A stretch of DNA of 64,000 nt from Agrobacterium rosae (GTDB taxonomy: Bacteria; Pseudomonadota; Alphaproteobacteria; Rhizobiales; Rhizobiaceae), in NCBI RefSeq assembly GCF_002915175.1, contig NZ_NXEJ01000009.1, positions 277,969 through 341,968 on the forward strand, written 5' to 3'. The notes beneath the pieces were generated by a model that saw nothing but the letters and a program-made list of their open reading frames with translations, was not told the DNA's origin and did no database searches. Positions 18,460 through 28,655 of the stretch are shown piece by piece (the stretch's first letter is position 1; every line of letters starts with the position of its first letter). Made by a program: the position numbers and the translations under genes.

Positions 18460-20237
18460 CAGAATTCTTCCCAATCCTTGTTCTGGGCTAGTGCGAGCGC
18501 ACCGACGCTAGCGTATCCGGATTTTGGCATCCTGCCTGGTGTACGAACAACCGGGGCTTTTTCTTCCGGCTTCATCCTATGATTCGTAACAGAAGAATGT
18601 TTCCCAAATCTAAACTGCGTTAACAAATTTCTCAGTACATCAGCTTCGTGAGCAAGGCTGTGGCTGGCGGCAGTCGTTTCTTCCACCATGGCGGCATTTT
18701 GCTGCGTATTGGTATCCATTGCTTCGACGGCGTGATTGATCTCTTTCAGACCGTTGGCCTGTTCTCGTGCAGTTTCAACGATCGCACCGACATGATTGTT
18801 GATTTCGGAGACCTGCGTTACGATCGTATCGAGCGCTTTGCCGGTTTCACCAACCAGTTCGACGCCTTCCTTCACCTGTTCGGCAGAGGTGTTGATGAGC
18901 GTTTTGATTTCCTTGGCAGCTTTGGCAGACCGTTGCGCAAGCTCTCGTACTTCCTGGGCGACAACTGCAAAGCCTTTTCCGGCTTCACCAGCACGAGCAG
19001 CCTCGACGCCAGCGTTCAGCGCAAGAAGATTGGTCTGGAAGGCGATGTCGTCGATGACGCTGATAATGTTGCTGATTTCGCTCGATGATTGCGAGATGCG
19101 CCCCATAGCTTCTATCGCCTTGCCAACGACAGCTCCCGAACGTTCGGCACCTGCCTTTGTTTTTGCGACGAGCTGACCGGACTCTTCCGCGCGGACTGTG
19201 TTCTGCGCGACGGTTCTGGTGATTTCGTTGAGGGCTGCGGAGGTTTCTTCGACGGCTGCGGCTTGCTGCTCCGTGCGCTTGGCAAGATTATCCGAGGCTT
19301 CGCTAACTTCGCGCGATCCGGTGGCTATGCTGCCGGTGCTTTCCGCAACATCACGCATGGCGCTCTGCAGCTTTTGCAGCGAGCCGTTCAGATCCTGACG
19401 CACCTTTTCCAGCGTTGGAATGAAAGGTGTTTCAATGGTTGCAGTCAGGTCACCATTTGCCAAGGCTGTCAGGCTGTGTGCCAGCTCATCCACTGCGCGA
19501 ACGCGTTCAGTGACATCGGTCGCAAACTTCACGACTTTGAAAACTCGACCATCCTGATCCATGATGGGATTGTAAGATGCCTGAATCCAGACCTCTTTGC
19601 CACCCTTGCCGATACGCTTGAATTCGGCGGAAATGAATTCTCCTGCCGCAAGCTTGCGCCAGAACTCCGCATAGTCGGAACTGTTGCGGAACTGCTCGTC
19701 GCAGAACATGCGGTGGTGCTGCCCACGGATTTCCTGAAGACTGTAACCCAGGCAGGAGAGAAAATTCTCATTGGCGGTGATGATGTCGCCAGACGTGGTG
19801 AACTCGATGATGGCCTGAGCGCGCGACAATGCGTTGAGCTTGCCGGAGTCTTCGGCGGACTTCGTCTTGGCCTCGGTGATCACGGTCGCGATCTTTACGA
19901 TGCTCTTTACCCTGCTACCGATGACAACAGGGTTATAGGAGGCCTGAATCCAGACTTCGCGTCCGCCATTGGCGAGTCGCTTGTACTGCTGCGCCTGATA
20001 TTTTCCATCGGCGAGATTTTTCCAGAACGTGCGGTAATCCTGACTTTTGGCATAGTCAGCTTCGCAAAACATGCTGTGATGCTTCCCGACGATTTGCTCG
20101 GCGGTGTAGCCCATGGCTCGGCAGAAGTTTTCGTTGGCTGAAAGAATTATGCCACCGGTGTCAAACTCGATCATCGCCTGCGAGTGGCTAAGAGCGGTTA
20201 GAACGGCTTTCGCATGCGTTCCAAGAAGAGATAGCAC
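18459..20237 (-). CDS. Soluble PAS-PAS methyl-accepting chemotaxis protein with DWEEF tail
   Basis: A 592-residue cytoplasmic receptor: PAS (about 10-115), PAS (about 130-235), linker, MCP signaling domain with tip [18 protein letters not shown]. The last five residues are DWEEF, the tethering pentapeptide that binds CheR/CheB in methylated receptors; the paralogue at 15913-17619 lacks it. I prefer GTG 20237, because GGAG lies about 10 nt upstream and the N-terminus then aligns with the paralogue. ATG 20270 would add 11 residues without a good ribosome-binding site. It is translationally coupled to cheW. Confidence 0.9.
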   Translation of the reverse strand: MLSLLGTHAKAVLTALSHSQAMIEFDTGGIILSANENFCRAMGYTAEQIVGKHHSMFCEADYAKSQDYRTFWKNLADGKYQAQQYKRLANGGREVWIQASYNPVVIGSRVKSIVKIATVITEAKTKSAEDSGKLNALSRAQAIIEFTTSGDIITANENFLSCLGYSLQEIRGQHHRMFCDEQFRNSSDYAEFWRKLAAGEFISAEFKRIGKGGKEVWIQASYNPIMDQDGRVFKVVKFATDVTERVRAVDELAHSLTALANGDLTATIETPFIPTLEKVRQDLNGSLQKLQSAMRDVAESTGSIATGSREVSEASDNLAKRTEQQAAAVEETSAALNEITRTVAQNTVRAEESGQLVAKTKAGAERSGAVVGKAIEAMGRISQSSSEISNIISVIDDIAFQTNLLALNAGVEAARAGEAGKGFAVVAQEVRELAQRSAKAAKEIKTLINTSAEQVKEGVELVGETGKALDTIVTQVSEINNHVGAIVETAREQANGLKEINHAVEAMDTNTQQNAAMVEETTAASHSLAHEADVLRNLLTQFRFGKHSSVTNHRMKPEEKAPVVRTPGRMPKSGYASVGALALAQNKDWEEF

Positions 20238-20444
20238 GTGGATGACACTCCATGACAATGGCACACGCATGTGCGCATTGCGGCTTTTGCTGTTGCGCGC
20301 GGACGTGAACAGTCAGCGAACTGTTCAAGGCAACAACAATTCATCTACAACATTATCTTTAAGGATCTCTGAATTCGCCGATTATTGATATTCGATTAAG
20401 GTGAGATGCGAGAAACCATAAGGGCTCCCGCCGCCTCATGCCGA

Positions 20445-23400
20445 TCAATATTCTTTTTCGTAGAAAATACCGGCAGCACCTTCACCGTCGCCGCCCGCTG
20501 ACCCGCGCAGTTTGACGCCCTTGCCGACATCGAGATTGATGATGGCTTTTGCGCCGGTTCTTCCGCTTTGCTCCAGTTCCAGATAGGTCTTTTCATTGAG
20601 ATATTTGCCGGCCGAAACGCGTGCCTGACCTTCGGAATCGGTCGATATATCGAGATCGTCAATACCGAGATTGCTGCGCAGACTATCGAAAAGCGATGTA
20701 GAGCGCCCCCCGGCCAGTTGTCCTGCGGCATCTGCAAGTCTTGCGATCTGCAAGGCGGAGAGCTTCGACATGGACTGACCGAAGATCAACTGCGCCATCA
20801 CCTCGTCCTGTGGCAATGCGGGGGACGATGTGAATGCAAAGGCTGGGTCATTCGCATTCCCGGTGACTGATACGGTCACGGTCGTGGAGCCAGCTGTCGA
20901 GTCGGCCGCCATGTTGAGAACCGGCACCAGCCCGCCGCCGAACGTGATGTCGCCGGTGGTGAAATCCAGGCGCCGGGTCAAAATTTCCAGTCTGCCGCGC
21001 TTCATCTCGAAGCCGCCTGAGACTTCGGGATTGGCGGCGGTGCCGCGCACGGTCACGCCGCCGGTCAATTCCGCATCGACGCCCCGGCCGCGAACGAAGA
21101 TACCGCTGGGCGCATTGATCTTGAGGTCCAGTGCCATGGACGACGATCTGCCGCTACCGCCCTTGTCACCGTTCAATTTCTGGTCCTGCACACGCACCGC
21201 CCGTGGCGCGTTCTTGTGCTTCACATCGATCTGCTGGAGGGAGGCCGGCAGGCGCTCCGGTATGGTGATGGCACTTTTGTCCAGTGTGATCGTGCCACCC
21301 AGGACCGGTGACGAGAGTACGGGACCTTTCAGCGTCAGAGTGCCGCTGGCCTGGGTTGTGAACAGCGTGCCATCATTATAGGCGGCGCGATTGAGAGTAA
21401 TGGTCAGATCTGCCGGGAAACCGGAGGCTGGCAAGATGCCGACGGAGCCAGTACCGGAGATCGTTCCACCGCCTGCAAGTTGCCCGCTTAATCGGGAGAT
21501 TGTCGCTCTATCGCGGTCAAAATTGATTGCGACGCCAAGATTGTTGACCGTCAGATTGCGGCGTACATCGGTGACGCGTGTGCCGTTCGTCGTTATGCTG
21601 CCGGTCACGATAGGGGAGCTGGCTGTGCCTTCGATCTTGACATCGACGGCTGCCGTGCCCGCGACGTCAAAACCCTGTGCCGATGTCTGAGCGCCAAGAA
21701 CACCAAGGGGCAGGTTTCCCTTGAAAGCCATCGACAATGGTCGGTTACCGCTGATGCCGAGTGTTCCACCGCCGGAAATCGTCAGCCCGCCCTGCGCCGT
21801 GACATTGGTATCCAGTCTCAAGGTGCCGCTGGCGAATTGCCCTTTGGCTTTCACGCCAAGCGAGCCCAGACCTGCACTGCGTGTCTGGCTGACCGCGGCA
21901 TCGGACCATGTCAGGTCATAGACCACCGTCGGATCGGATGCCGAGCCCTTTGCGGTCACTATTCCGGAAATCGTTCCGGATGCGTCGAGGCCAGGGGAAA
22001 ACGCATTGGCCAGATTGGCGGGAAGCGCACGGATGGCCGTATTGAGATCGAGCGCCGATCCGGCCGTGCCATTGACTTCGATACGTCCATTTCCGGTCTG
22101 GATAACGAGGCCGGAGATGCGTGCTGTTCCGTTGTTGATGGCTATGGAGGTTGGTTGTGACAGCTTGACCGGAATGCCGCGAGGCGTGGCTGAGAGGGCG
22201 TCCAGTTTCACCGTGATCGGGGCAGCACCCGTATCGATGCTTCCCTTGAGGAGCATAGGTGCATTGTCGTAACGGGCGTTGAGGTCGAACGCGGTTGCCG
22301 TGCCGGAGTGATTGATGTCGAGGTCAAGGCCGGAGATAGAGACTGCACCAGCATTGATGGTTTCAGCGGTTACCTTGCCATTTGCCGCGAGCGCCATGAC
22401 ATCATCGACCTTGAGATCGGCCGCAAGTTTGGAGACGGTCGTCGTGCCTTGAGAGATGATGCCACCGGCGGCACGGATCGTTGCTGCGATCTTTCCATCC
22501 GCATTGGACACCACGACGTCGCCTTTGACGTCGCCATTGGCCTGTTGGGCCGCCAGTGCGGCCAGCAGAGAAAGATCGGGGAAATCGAAAGAGAGGTTGC
22601 CGGATGGCAGGAATTGCGGTGTGAATTGCAGGTTGCCGGTCAAAACATTGCGCCCGACCGTAACATTCAATTTCGGAATAGCCGTGCCGTTTTCACTCTG
22701 AACCAAGTCGCCAGACGCATCGATGACCTGTCCGTCCAGTGTTCCGCTGGCCTGCAACTGTGCCTGCGGTGCGTTGAAATCGGCTTTGCCCTTTGCTGAG
22801 ACTTTTAACGCTTCCAGCGCACGACCAGCCAGCGTCGCTTTGGCCGAGTTCAGGCTAACCTGGAAATCGGCAGCGTTGATAGGGCCAGTGGCATCCAGAT
22901 AAAATCCAAGTGCACCCGAGGCTTGTGGGGTCAGCTTTTCAAGCGCGGGCAAACGCCCGCCGAGCTTTGCACTGACATTGCCATTCTCCAGTGAGAGATC
23001 GCCATTGGCTTCCAGCGTTCCGGATTTGACGACGAGGTTCTCGACGCGGGTCGCGCCACCCATCGTGCTGTTCACATAGGCGTCGATGGCGATGGTGGTG
23101 TCGAATTTCTCTGCGAGTGCGGGCGGCAAAACGGCCGGAAGCACGAACAGGCGAAGGTTGGATGCAATCGTGCCCGCAGACAGATCATAGGTCCCGCTGC
23201 CAGTGCCGCCGATGCTGGCGCTCTCAAGCGTTGCACCTTCGAATGCGATGGTCTGTGGCGAGATACGCAAAGGCGCATTCAGCTTCAACGGCGCTTTGAC
23301 GGCCCTCTCAATATCAGGTGTCGTCATTGCCGACTGGGCAATGCTGAGTGAGGTTTGTACCGTGCCGGTCTGGTTTGTCAGATTGAGATCATCGCTGTTT

Positions 23401-24605
23401 GCCGATAGCTTCACGTCATCCAGACGACCCTGCGGCATGGTTAGGGATCGCAACGATGCGCTCATATTCAGTTTTGCGGCATTCGCATCGCCACGAAGAG
23501 ACAGATCGACACCGTTGATCAGAGCGGCGATTTCTCCGCCCTCCAGAGGCAGCCGAACATCGACGGGGCCGTTCGTACCGATCAAATTGGCGATGAGGTC
23601 GTTCTGTCCCTGCGTGTCCATTGCGCCGGATGCCGTCAGCAGCAATTTTCCGGTTTCCAGGTTGCCGCTTTCGACGCTGATTCGGCCCTCCGGCGATATG
23701 CTCGCGGCGAGATCGAGCTTCGACTGACCGGCAAAAAGCTGACGGACGAGCGGAGGCAACAGCATATCCGGCTGACCTCCACCATGCAGTTCGACACGTC
23801 GGGTCCCGTCCGGCCCAAGTTGATGACGCCCGTTGAGATCGAGAACCGGGTTGCCAGCCACTGCTCCGCTTAGCTTGCCGCTCCAGTCCGATAATGCACC
23901 TTCGCCATTCACCGTCAGGGCAACTGCGGGCGCACCGGGAAGGCGCAGAAGAGTGGCCAGCAATCCACCTTGCGGTTCGTTCAAAGCCGCATCGAGTTTC
24001 AGCACGTTGTCATCAGGCGCAAAGGCGATGTCTGCGGTGACCTTCGCCTGTGGCTCATCCTTGCGATTGGCAGAGAGAGACAGTGCGATGGCATCGTTTG
24101 CCGCCGTTCCGTTACCCGTGGCTGCCAACTCAAAGGGACGACCAGCGAGTCGTTCGCCAAGGCGGATGTCCGGCAAAGAGATGTCGTCAATGTCTATCGC
24201 AACGGGCAGGGAAAAGCCGCTTGAATCCGGGGTTTTTGGCGCTGTGGATGGCAGCGGCAACCTGTCGAAGGTCACATTGGCGGCCGCAATTCGTTGCGCA
24301 TGAAACGTGCGCTTCAAAAGAGCGGACGGCGACCAGTCGACCTCTATGCCGCCAACGCGCGCGTAGACGCCTTCGCGGTCTGAAAGAACGACGCTATCCA
24401 GTCTCAAGTCGCCTGTCAGCAGACCGGAAGGGGGTGAGATTTCAATTTTTTGGTCGGGGGTCGAGATGAGTGCAGAAATCTGGTTTGCGGCAAACCGTGC
24501 ACCTGTCGGCGTATAGCCGATGAAGAGGACTGCGATCACGACCAGCGCAACGATGCCAACGGCAATATAGACGAACCATTTCAGCAATCGAATCAATGCG
24601 GTCAT
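20445..24605 (-). CDS. tamB: Translocation and assembly module subunit TamB
   Basis: A 1386-residue inner-membrane-anchored AsmA-like protein that works with TamA in outer-membrane protein assembly and lipid transport across the envelope. An N-terminal transmembrane anchor (about residues 8-30) is followed by a very long repetitive beta-strand region rich in Asp, Gly, Ser and Thr, and by the conserved C-terminal TamB (DUF490) domain (INLDVGKGVKLRG, ending in FYEKEY). Length is normal. It is 40 bp downstream of tamA on the same strand, the canonical pair. Confidence 0.92.
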   Translation of the reverse strand: MTALIRLLKWFVYIAVGIVALVVIAVLFIGYTPTGARFAANQISALISTPDQKIEISPPSGLLTGDLRLDSVVLSDREGVYARVGGIEVDWSPSALLKRTFHAQRIAAANVTFDRLPLPSTAPKTPDSSGFSLPVAIDIDDISLPDIRLGERLAGRPFELAATGNGTAANDAIALSLSANRKDEPQAKVTADIAFAPDDNVLKLDAALNEPQGGLLATLLRLPGAPAVALTVNGEGALSDWSGKLSGAVAGNPVLDLNGRHQLGPDGTRRVELHGGGQPDMLLPPLVRQLFAGQSKLDLAASISPEGRISVESGNLETGKLLLTASGAMDTQGQNDLIANLIGTNGPVDVRLPLEGGEIAALINGVDLSLRGDANAAKLNMSASLRSLTMPQGRLDDVKLSANSDDLNLTNQTGTVQTSLSIAQSAMTTPDIERAVKAPLKLNAPLRISPQTIAFEGATLESASIGGTGSGTYDLSAGTIASNLRLFVLPAVLPPALAEKFDTTIAIDAYVNSTMGGATRVENLVVKSGTLEANGDLSLENGNVSAKLGGRLPALEKLTPQASGALGFYLDATGPINAADFQVSLNSAKATLAGRALEALKVSAKGKADFNAPQAQLQASGTLDGQVIDASGDLVQSENGTAIPKLNVTVGRNVLTGNLQFTPQFLPSGNLSFDFPDLSLLAALAAQQANGDVKGDVVVSNADGKIAATIRAAGGIISQGTTTVSKLAADLKVDDVMALAANGKVTAETINAGAVSISGLDLDINHSGTATAFDLNARYDNAPMLLKGSIDTGAAPITVKLDALSATPRGIPVKLSQPTSIAINNGTARISGLVIQTGNGRIEVNGTAGSALDLNTAIRALPANLANAFSPGLDASGTISGIVTAKGSASDPTVVYDLTWSDAAVSQTRSAGLGSLGVKAKGQFASGTLRLDTNVTAQGGLTISGGGTLGISGNRPLSMAFKGNLPLGVLGAQTSAQGFDVAGTAAVDVKIEGTASSPIVTGSITTNGTRVTDVRRNLTVNNLGVAINFDRDRATISRLSGQLAGGGTISGTGSVGILPASGFPADLTITLNRAAYNDGTLFTTQASGTLTLKGPVLSSPVLGGTITLDKSAITIPERLPASLQQIDVKHKNAPRAVRVQDQKLNGDKGGSGRSSSMALDLKINAPSGIFVRGRGVDAELTGGVTVRGTAANPEVSGGFEMKRGRLEILTRRLDFTTGDITFGGGLVPVLNMAADSTAGSTTVTVSVTGNANDPAFAFTSSPALPQDEVMAQLIFGQSMSKLSALQIARLADAAGQLAGGRSTSLFDSLRSNLGIDDLDISTDSEGQARVSAGKYLNEKTYLELEQSGRTGAKAIINLDVGKGVKLRGSAGGDGEGAAGIFYEKEY

Positions 24606-24645
24606 CTGAAGCTATCTACACTCTGCTGGTTATCTGAGGTTCTTT

Positions 24646-26571
24646 TCAGAACGACTGCCCGATGCCGGCATAAATGCCGAAGCTGCTTCCGCCCTCGTAT
24701 TTTTGGAGTGGCATGGCAACATCGAGACGCAATGGGCCGAAAGGCGTGGCATAACGAAGGCCTATGCCCGCACCGGCGCGAATATCCGAGAAATCCGGTG
24801 CAAGATCGGATGATACCACGCCTGCGTCGAAAAAGGGAACAAGGCCGATGGTCTCGGTGATCTTGACGCGGGCCTCGAGCGAGGTGACGACATAGGAGCG
24901 CCCGCCAGTGGCTTCGTTTGCGGCATTATAAGGCGAAATTTCCTGGTAGCTGTAGCCACGCACCGATCCGCCACCACCTGCATAAAACCTGCGGGTTGGT
25001 GGAATATCTTCCAGCGCGCCGACGCCAATCAGTGCACCGGCAGCGATCTTTCCGGCCAGAACCACCTGGTCTTCGGCACCCAGGCCCTTGTAGCCTGTCG
25101 TAGAGCCTTCGAAGGATGTGAAGAACGTGCCGTTGAGCGCCTCATAGCTGGGTTTGGCGGAAATCGATGCACGAAAACCCTCTGTCGGGTTCAGCTTGTC
25201 ATCGCGCATATCCCGCACGAATTCCAGCGGTACAGACGTCGTCAGATACTGGTTGTTCCCGAATGCATCGTCTGAATCCGTCCACTCGACCTCCAATCCA
25301 GCGGATGCCGTATCGTAATCGTTGAACTCATAGGCGAATCCACCATAGCCAGTGACTGATCGCGCATCATAAGTGTCGGGATGCTCGGTCTTGGCCTTGA
25401 GGCTTGCGGTAAATGTCGTTGCCGGATTGAAGACGCCGGGTTTGGTGAAAATGATGCCTGCGGAATAATCCATATCCTGCACATTGGACGCTTCACCCAG
25501 GCGAGAAACCGCACCCTCGATGCGCAGCGATTCGGCTTTTCCAAACAGATTGCGGTGGCCCCAATACCCTTGAAGACCAATACCCTCTGTCGTTGAATAT
25601 TGCGCGCCGACGCCGAGATAACGGTGCTTGCCTTCCGACACCTCGATGGTCAGCGGAATGGTGCCGTTGGGGGCAAGCGTGTTGGCTTCCTTGATGGTGA
25701 TACTGGAGAAGACACCCAGTTTGCGCAAGCGATCAGAAGCCTTGCGCAATTTTTCCGGCGAGTAGGGCTCACCGCCGTTGAGACGCGAGTATTTGCGGAT
25801 AAAATCCTGATCGACCGTGCGCTGGCCTTTGACCGCAACCTCGCCAAGAGGCGCGACCGGCCCACCCTTAGCGGACAAGGTGAGGTCGACCGTGTTGTTT
25901 GCATGATTGGCGACGGCTTCCCTCTTGGTCAGTTCGGCAAGAGGCCGTCCCTCGGCTTTCAAGTCTTCGATCAGCTTGTTGCCGCCACGAATGATAGCCA
26001 GCGAACCCGCATTTCCACCCGTAACCAGCCCGTATTCGGAAAGGTCATGTCCGGTCACGTCGCCTTCAAGCCTGACCGTTCCCAGCGTGAAGACGGGACC
26101 GGGCGTCACATCGATAACAACCGGGATGGGGCCCGAGCGATTAAAGGAGGGGTTTGGCGGGATGGAATCGATATCCTGCCCAGCAACCGTCACTTTGACG
26201 ATGCCGCCATATCGTGCGTTTTCGTAAAGGGATGCGATCAAGCGTTCGCGGTCGTCTCGCGCCCGGATGATCAGACCCAGATCGCCCGATGCGGGCTTGT
26301 CTGGCTCGGATGTCAGTAGAGAACTGTTTTCGAGGCTCTGTTTCAGCTTTGCATCTGCATCCGGCGCGTTCAACGTGACGGTGAAGGAAACAGGATCGAG
26401 AACCTCATCCTTCTTGTCGTCGGAACCGAAAATGGTGATGCCAAAAATCTTGAGTGCGTAAGCCTGACGGGCGAACCCTGGATAAAACGACACTGTTGCT
26501 GCCACCGCCAAAACGGTGCCTGCCTTCCAGAACGCAATACTCTTCTTTGGGTTAGTCCGCACTATCGGCAT
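24646..26571 (-). CDS. tamA: Outer membrane assembly protein TamA (Omp85 family)
   Basis: A 641-residue Omp85 protein. A signal peptide appears to end near residue 40 (AYALK). POTRA domains follow (about 65-320), then a 16-stranded barrel (about 330-641). The Omp85 lid-loop motif is visible as GGGGSVRGYSYQ. The last residue is Phe (GIGQSF), the classic outer-membrane barrel signal. The start ATG 26571 begins with a basic N-terminus. It forms an operon with tamB. Confidence 0.92.
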   Translation of the reverse strand: MPIVRTNPKKSIAFWKAGTVLAVAATVSFYPGFARQAYALKIFGITIFGSDDKKDEVLDPVSFTVTLNAPDADAKLKQSLENSSLLTSEPDKPASGDLGLIIRARDDRERLIASLYENARYGGIVKVTVAGQDIDSIPPNPSFNRSGPIPVVIDVTPGPVFTLGTVRLEGDVTGHDLSEYGLVTGGNAGSLAIIRGGNKLIEDLKAEGRPLAELTKREAVANHANNTVDLTLSAKGGPVAPLGEVAVKGQRTVDQDFIRKYSRLNGGEPYSPEKLRKASDRLRKLGVFSSITIKEANTLAPNGTIPLTIEVSEGKHRYLGVGAQYSTTEGIGLQGYWGHRNLFGKAESLRIEGAVSRLGEASNVQDMDYSAGIIFTKPGVFNPATTFTASLKAKTEHPDTYDARSVTGYGGFAYEFNDYDTASAGLEVEWTDSDDAFGNNQYLTTSVPLEFVRDMRDDKLNPTEGFRASISAKPSYEALNGTFFTSFEGSTTGYKGLGAEDQVVLAGKIAAGALIGVGALEDIPPTRRFYAGGGGSVRGYSYQEISPYNAANEATGGRSYVVTSLEARVKITETIGLVPFFDAGVVSSDLAPDFSDIRAGAGIGLRYATPFGPLRLDVAMPLQKYEGGSSFGIYAGIGQSF

Positions 26572-26694
26572 GGGCTACTTTATGGTTGAGCATTTATTAT
26601 CGGCCCTAGCGGTTGACCGTCCGTTAACATGATAGCTTAAGCATAAATGGCCGGATTGGGCACCCGAAAAAGCGCTTTTTCCGGCCATAAACGC

Positions 26695-26718
26695 AAAAGC
26701 CCCGGCGAACCGGGGCTT
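26695..26718 (-). terminator. Rho-independent terminator of the glycine-zipper lipoprotein gene
   Basis: On the minus strand: AAGCCCCGG, loop TTCG, CCGGGGCTT followed by further T. It lies 24 bp after the stop codon of the small lipoprotein gene, insulating it from tamA. Confidence 0.88.
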
Positions 26719-26741
26719 CATAACGTGCCAATCTGGCGATG

Positions 26742-26993
26742 TTAGCGGCAACGTGCCGTGTAACGCTGACCGTACTGGTCGCGATAGTAGCAATAGCCTG
26801 GCTCGGAAGCGTTACCGATAAGTGCACCTGTCACGCCGCCGAGTGCTGCGCCAACAGCTGCGCCGCGTACGTTACCAGTGATTGCTGCGCCTGCGATACC
26901 GCCTACAACTGCGCCTGTACCCGCACCCTTTTCAGTCTGCGTGCAGCCTGCCAGCGTCAAGCCGATTACGGCAAAAATAATAGCCTTTTTCAT
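26742..26993 (-). CDS. Small glycine-zipper lipoprotein
   Basis: An 83-residue protein with a lipoprotein signal peptide ending in LAGC (lipid-modified C17), then a glycine-zipper segment with repeated GxxxG spacing (GAVVGGIAGAAITG, GAALGGVTGALIG) and a short Tyr/Cys-rich tail. Such proteins (Rick_17kDa / YMGG type) sit in the outer membrane or span it as oligomers; the precise role is unknown. GGAGAG precedes the ATG. It is monocistronic, with its own terminator. Confidence 0.85.
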   Translation of the reverse strand: MKKAIIFAVIGLTLAGCTQTEKGAGTGAVVGGIAGAAITGNVRGAAVGAALGGVTGALIGNASEPGYCYYRDQYGQRYTARCR

Positions 26994-27205
26994 GAACTCT
27001 CTCCAACGTTACATACGAGCTCTATGGCTCTTGGTAGGCGTCCCATAGGTTATCTGCGGCGACTGCTACCTCCGACCGCAACAGATATCTAACAAGTCGA
27101 ATGTGTTTATGGAAGCCTCCCCTTGCCAGGCTACGCCTCCCGTCCCAAATCGATTGTGCCCTACTGAACGAGGTGCGGGAAGAAAAGTTCCATTTCTGTC
27201 TCACT

Positions 27206-27247
27206 TTGATGTGAATCAATTTTACGCTTTGCCAAATCTCTTATAAG
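27206..27247 (+). promoter_or_regulatory. FNR/FixK-type anaerobox promoter of hemA
   Basis: TTGATGTGAATCAA at 27206-27219 is a perfect match to the FNR/FixK consensus TTGAT-N4-ATCAA. A -10-like TATAAG lies at 27242-27247, placing the start near 27254 and the box centre at about -41.5, as in class II FNR promoters. hemA begins 149 bp after the box. The rest of 26994-27367 shows no gene. Confidence 0.85.
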
Positions 27248-27367
27248 TCTCCTTGGAATGGTTCAAAACTAAGGGCGAATTGACGCAGTTTCGAGCAATA
27301 CGCGTCAGAGGGGTTGACGGTCCGGGGACGCGGACCGAAAACAACCACAAGAATTCTGGAGCATGAA

Positions 27368-28585
27368 ATGGACTTCGAGGCATATTTCAAGACCGAGCTG
27401 GATGGCCTGCATTCGGAAGGTCGATACCGCGTCTTCGCCGATCTCGAGAGACAGCGAGGCAATTTCCCGCGCGCGACCCGCTACACCACAGATGGTGTGA
27501 AGCAGGACGTGACGGTCTGGTGCTCCAACGACTATCTCGGCATGGGTCAGAACCCCAAGGTGGTCGAGGCCATGAAGGCGGCCATCGATCACTGTGGCGC
27601 GGGTGCGGGAGGCACCCGGAATATCTCTGGTACCAACCATCACCACGTCAAGCTGGAACAAGAACTTGCCGACCTGCATGGAAAAGAATCAGCGCTGGTC
27701 TTCACATCCGGCTATATTTCCAATTGGGCGACGCTCGGCACGCTTGGACAGAAAATTCCTGGCCTGATCATTTTCTCAGACGCGCTGAACCATGCCTCGA
27801 TGATCGAGGGCATCCGTTATGGCCGTTGTGAGAAGGTCATCTGGAAGCATAATGATATTGAAGACCTCGACGCCAAGCTCAAAGCGGCAGACCCTGCGGC
27901 ACCGAAGCTGATTGCGTTCGAATCCGTCTATTCGATGGATGGCGATATTTCTCCTATCAAGGAAATCTGCGATCTGGCTGACAAATATGGTGCCATGACC
28001 TATCTGGACGAAGTTCATGCAGTCGGCATGTATGGTCCACGCGGTGGCGGCATTGCCGAACGCGAAGGCCTGATGGATCGCCTGACGATCATCGAAGGCA
28101 CGTTGGGCAAAGCATTCGGCGTGATGGGCGGTTATATTGCAGCCTCCGTAGCGTTGTGTGATTTCATTCGCTCATTCGCGTCGGGCTTCATTTTTACCAC
28201 TGCGCTGCCGCCTTCTCTCGCAGCCGGTGCGGTTGCTTCTATCCAGCACCTCAAGGCCAGCCCGTTTGAGCGCGCCCGCCATCAGGAGCGCGTACGGACA
28301 CTGCGTTCTATGCTGGACGCCAGCGGTATTCCGCATCTGCACAATCCCAGCCACATCGTGCCTGTCATGGTTGGCGATGCCGCCAAGTGCAAATGGATTT
28401 CGGACATTCTGCTGGATGATCACGGCGTCTACGTGCAGCCGATCAACTATCCAACGGTGCCGCGCAAGACCGAGCGCCTGCGCATCACACCGACACCGCT
28501 GCACAGTGATGCCGATCTGGAGCAACTGGTCGGCGCATTGCATCAGCTCTGGGCGCGTTGTGCTCTGGCGAGAGCAGTGGCCTGA
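27368..28585 (+). CDS. hemA: 5-aminolevulinate synthase
   Basis: PLP enzyme joining glycine and succinyl-CoA to 5-aminolevulinate, the first step of haem synthesis by the C4 route used by alphaproteobacteria. Length is 405 residues from ATG 27368, preceded by TGGAGC at good spacing. The family start ([13 protein letters not shown]) and [13 protein letters not shown] are present. The PLP lysine K248 in GTLGKAFG has the same number as in Rhodobacter ALAS. An upstream FNR/FixK box implies stronger expression at low oxygen. It ends at a strong terminator shared with the convergent zinT. Confidence 0.97.
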   Translation: MDFEAYFKTELDGLHSEGRYRVFADLERQRGNFPRATRYTTDGVKQDVTVWCSNDYLGMGQNPKVVEAMKAAIDHCGAGAGGTRNISGTNHHHVKLEQELADLHGKESALVFTSGYISNWATLGTLGQKIPGLIIFSDALNHASMIEGIRYGRCEKVIWKHNDIEDLDAKLKAADPAAPKLIAFESVYSMDGDISPIKEICDLADKYGAMTYLDEVHAVGMYGPRGGGIAEREGLMDRLTIIEGTLGKAFGVMGGYIAASVALCDFIRSFASGFIFTTALPPSLAAGAVASIQHLKASPFERARHQERVRTLRSMLDASGIPHLHNPSHIVPVMVGDAAKCKWISDILLDDHGVYVQPINYPTVPRKTERLRITPTPLHSDADLEQLVGALHQLWARCALARAVA

Positions 28586-28606
28586 TATCGGTCAAGCCAT
28601 CCGATC

Positions 28607-28641
28607 AAAGGTCGCGACTTGCGCAAGTCGCGACCTTTTTT
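28607..28641 (+). terminator. Strong terminator after hemA, probably bidirectional
   Basis: A perfect 14-bp stem AAAGGTCGCGACTT / AAGTCGCGACCTTT closed by a GCGC loop, with a T run on the plus strand and a shorter one on the minus strand. It lies between the convergent hemA and zinT genes and can serve both. Confidence 0.92.
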
Positions 28642-28655
28642 ATTGCTGGGTGTTG

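Noticed and set aside
19089..20141. 350-codon open frame antisense to the second chemoreceptor
   Set aside because: The opposite strand encodes an unambiguous PAS-MCP protein; the antisense product is Cys- and Phe-rich noise.
20445..24605. Repeated short motifs in the tamB coding region taken as DNA repeats
   Set aside because: They reflect the repetitive beta-strand protein sequence of AsmA/TamB proteins and not mobile or regulatory DNA repeats.
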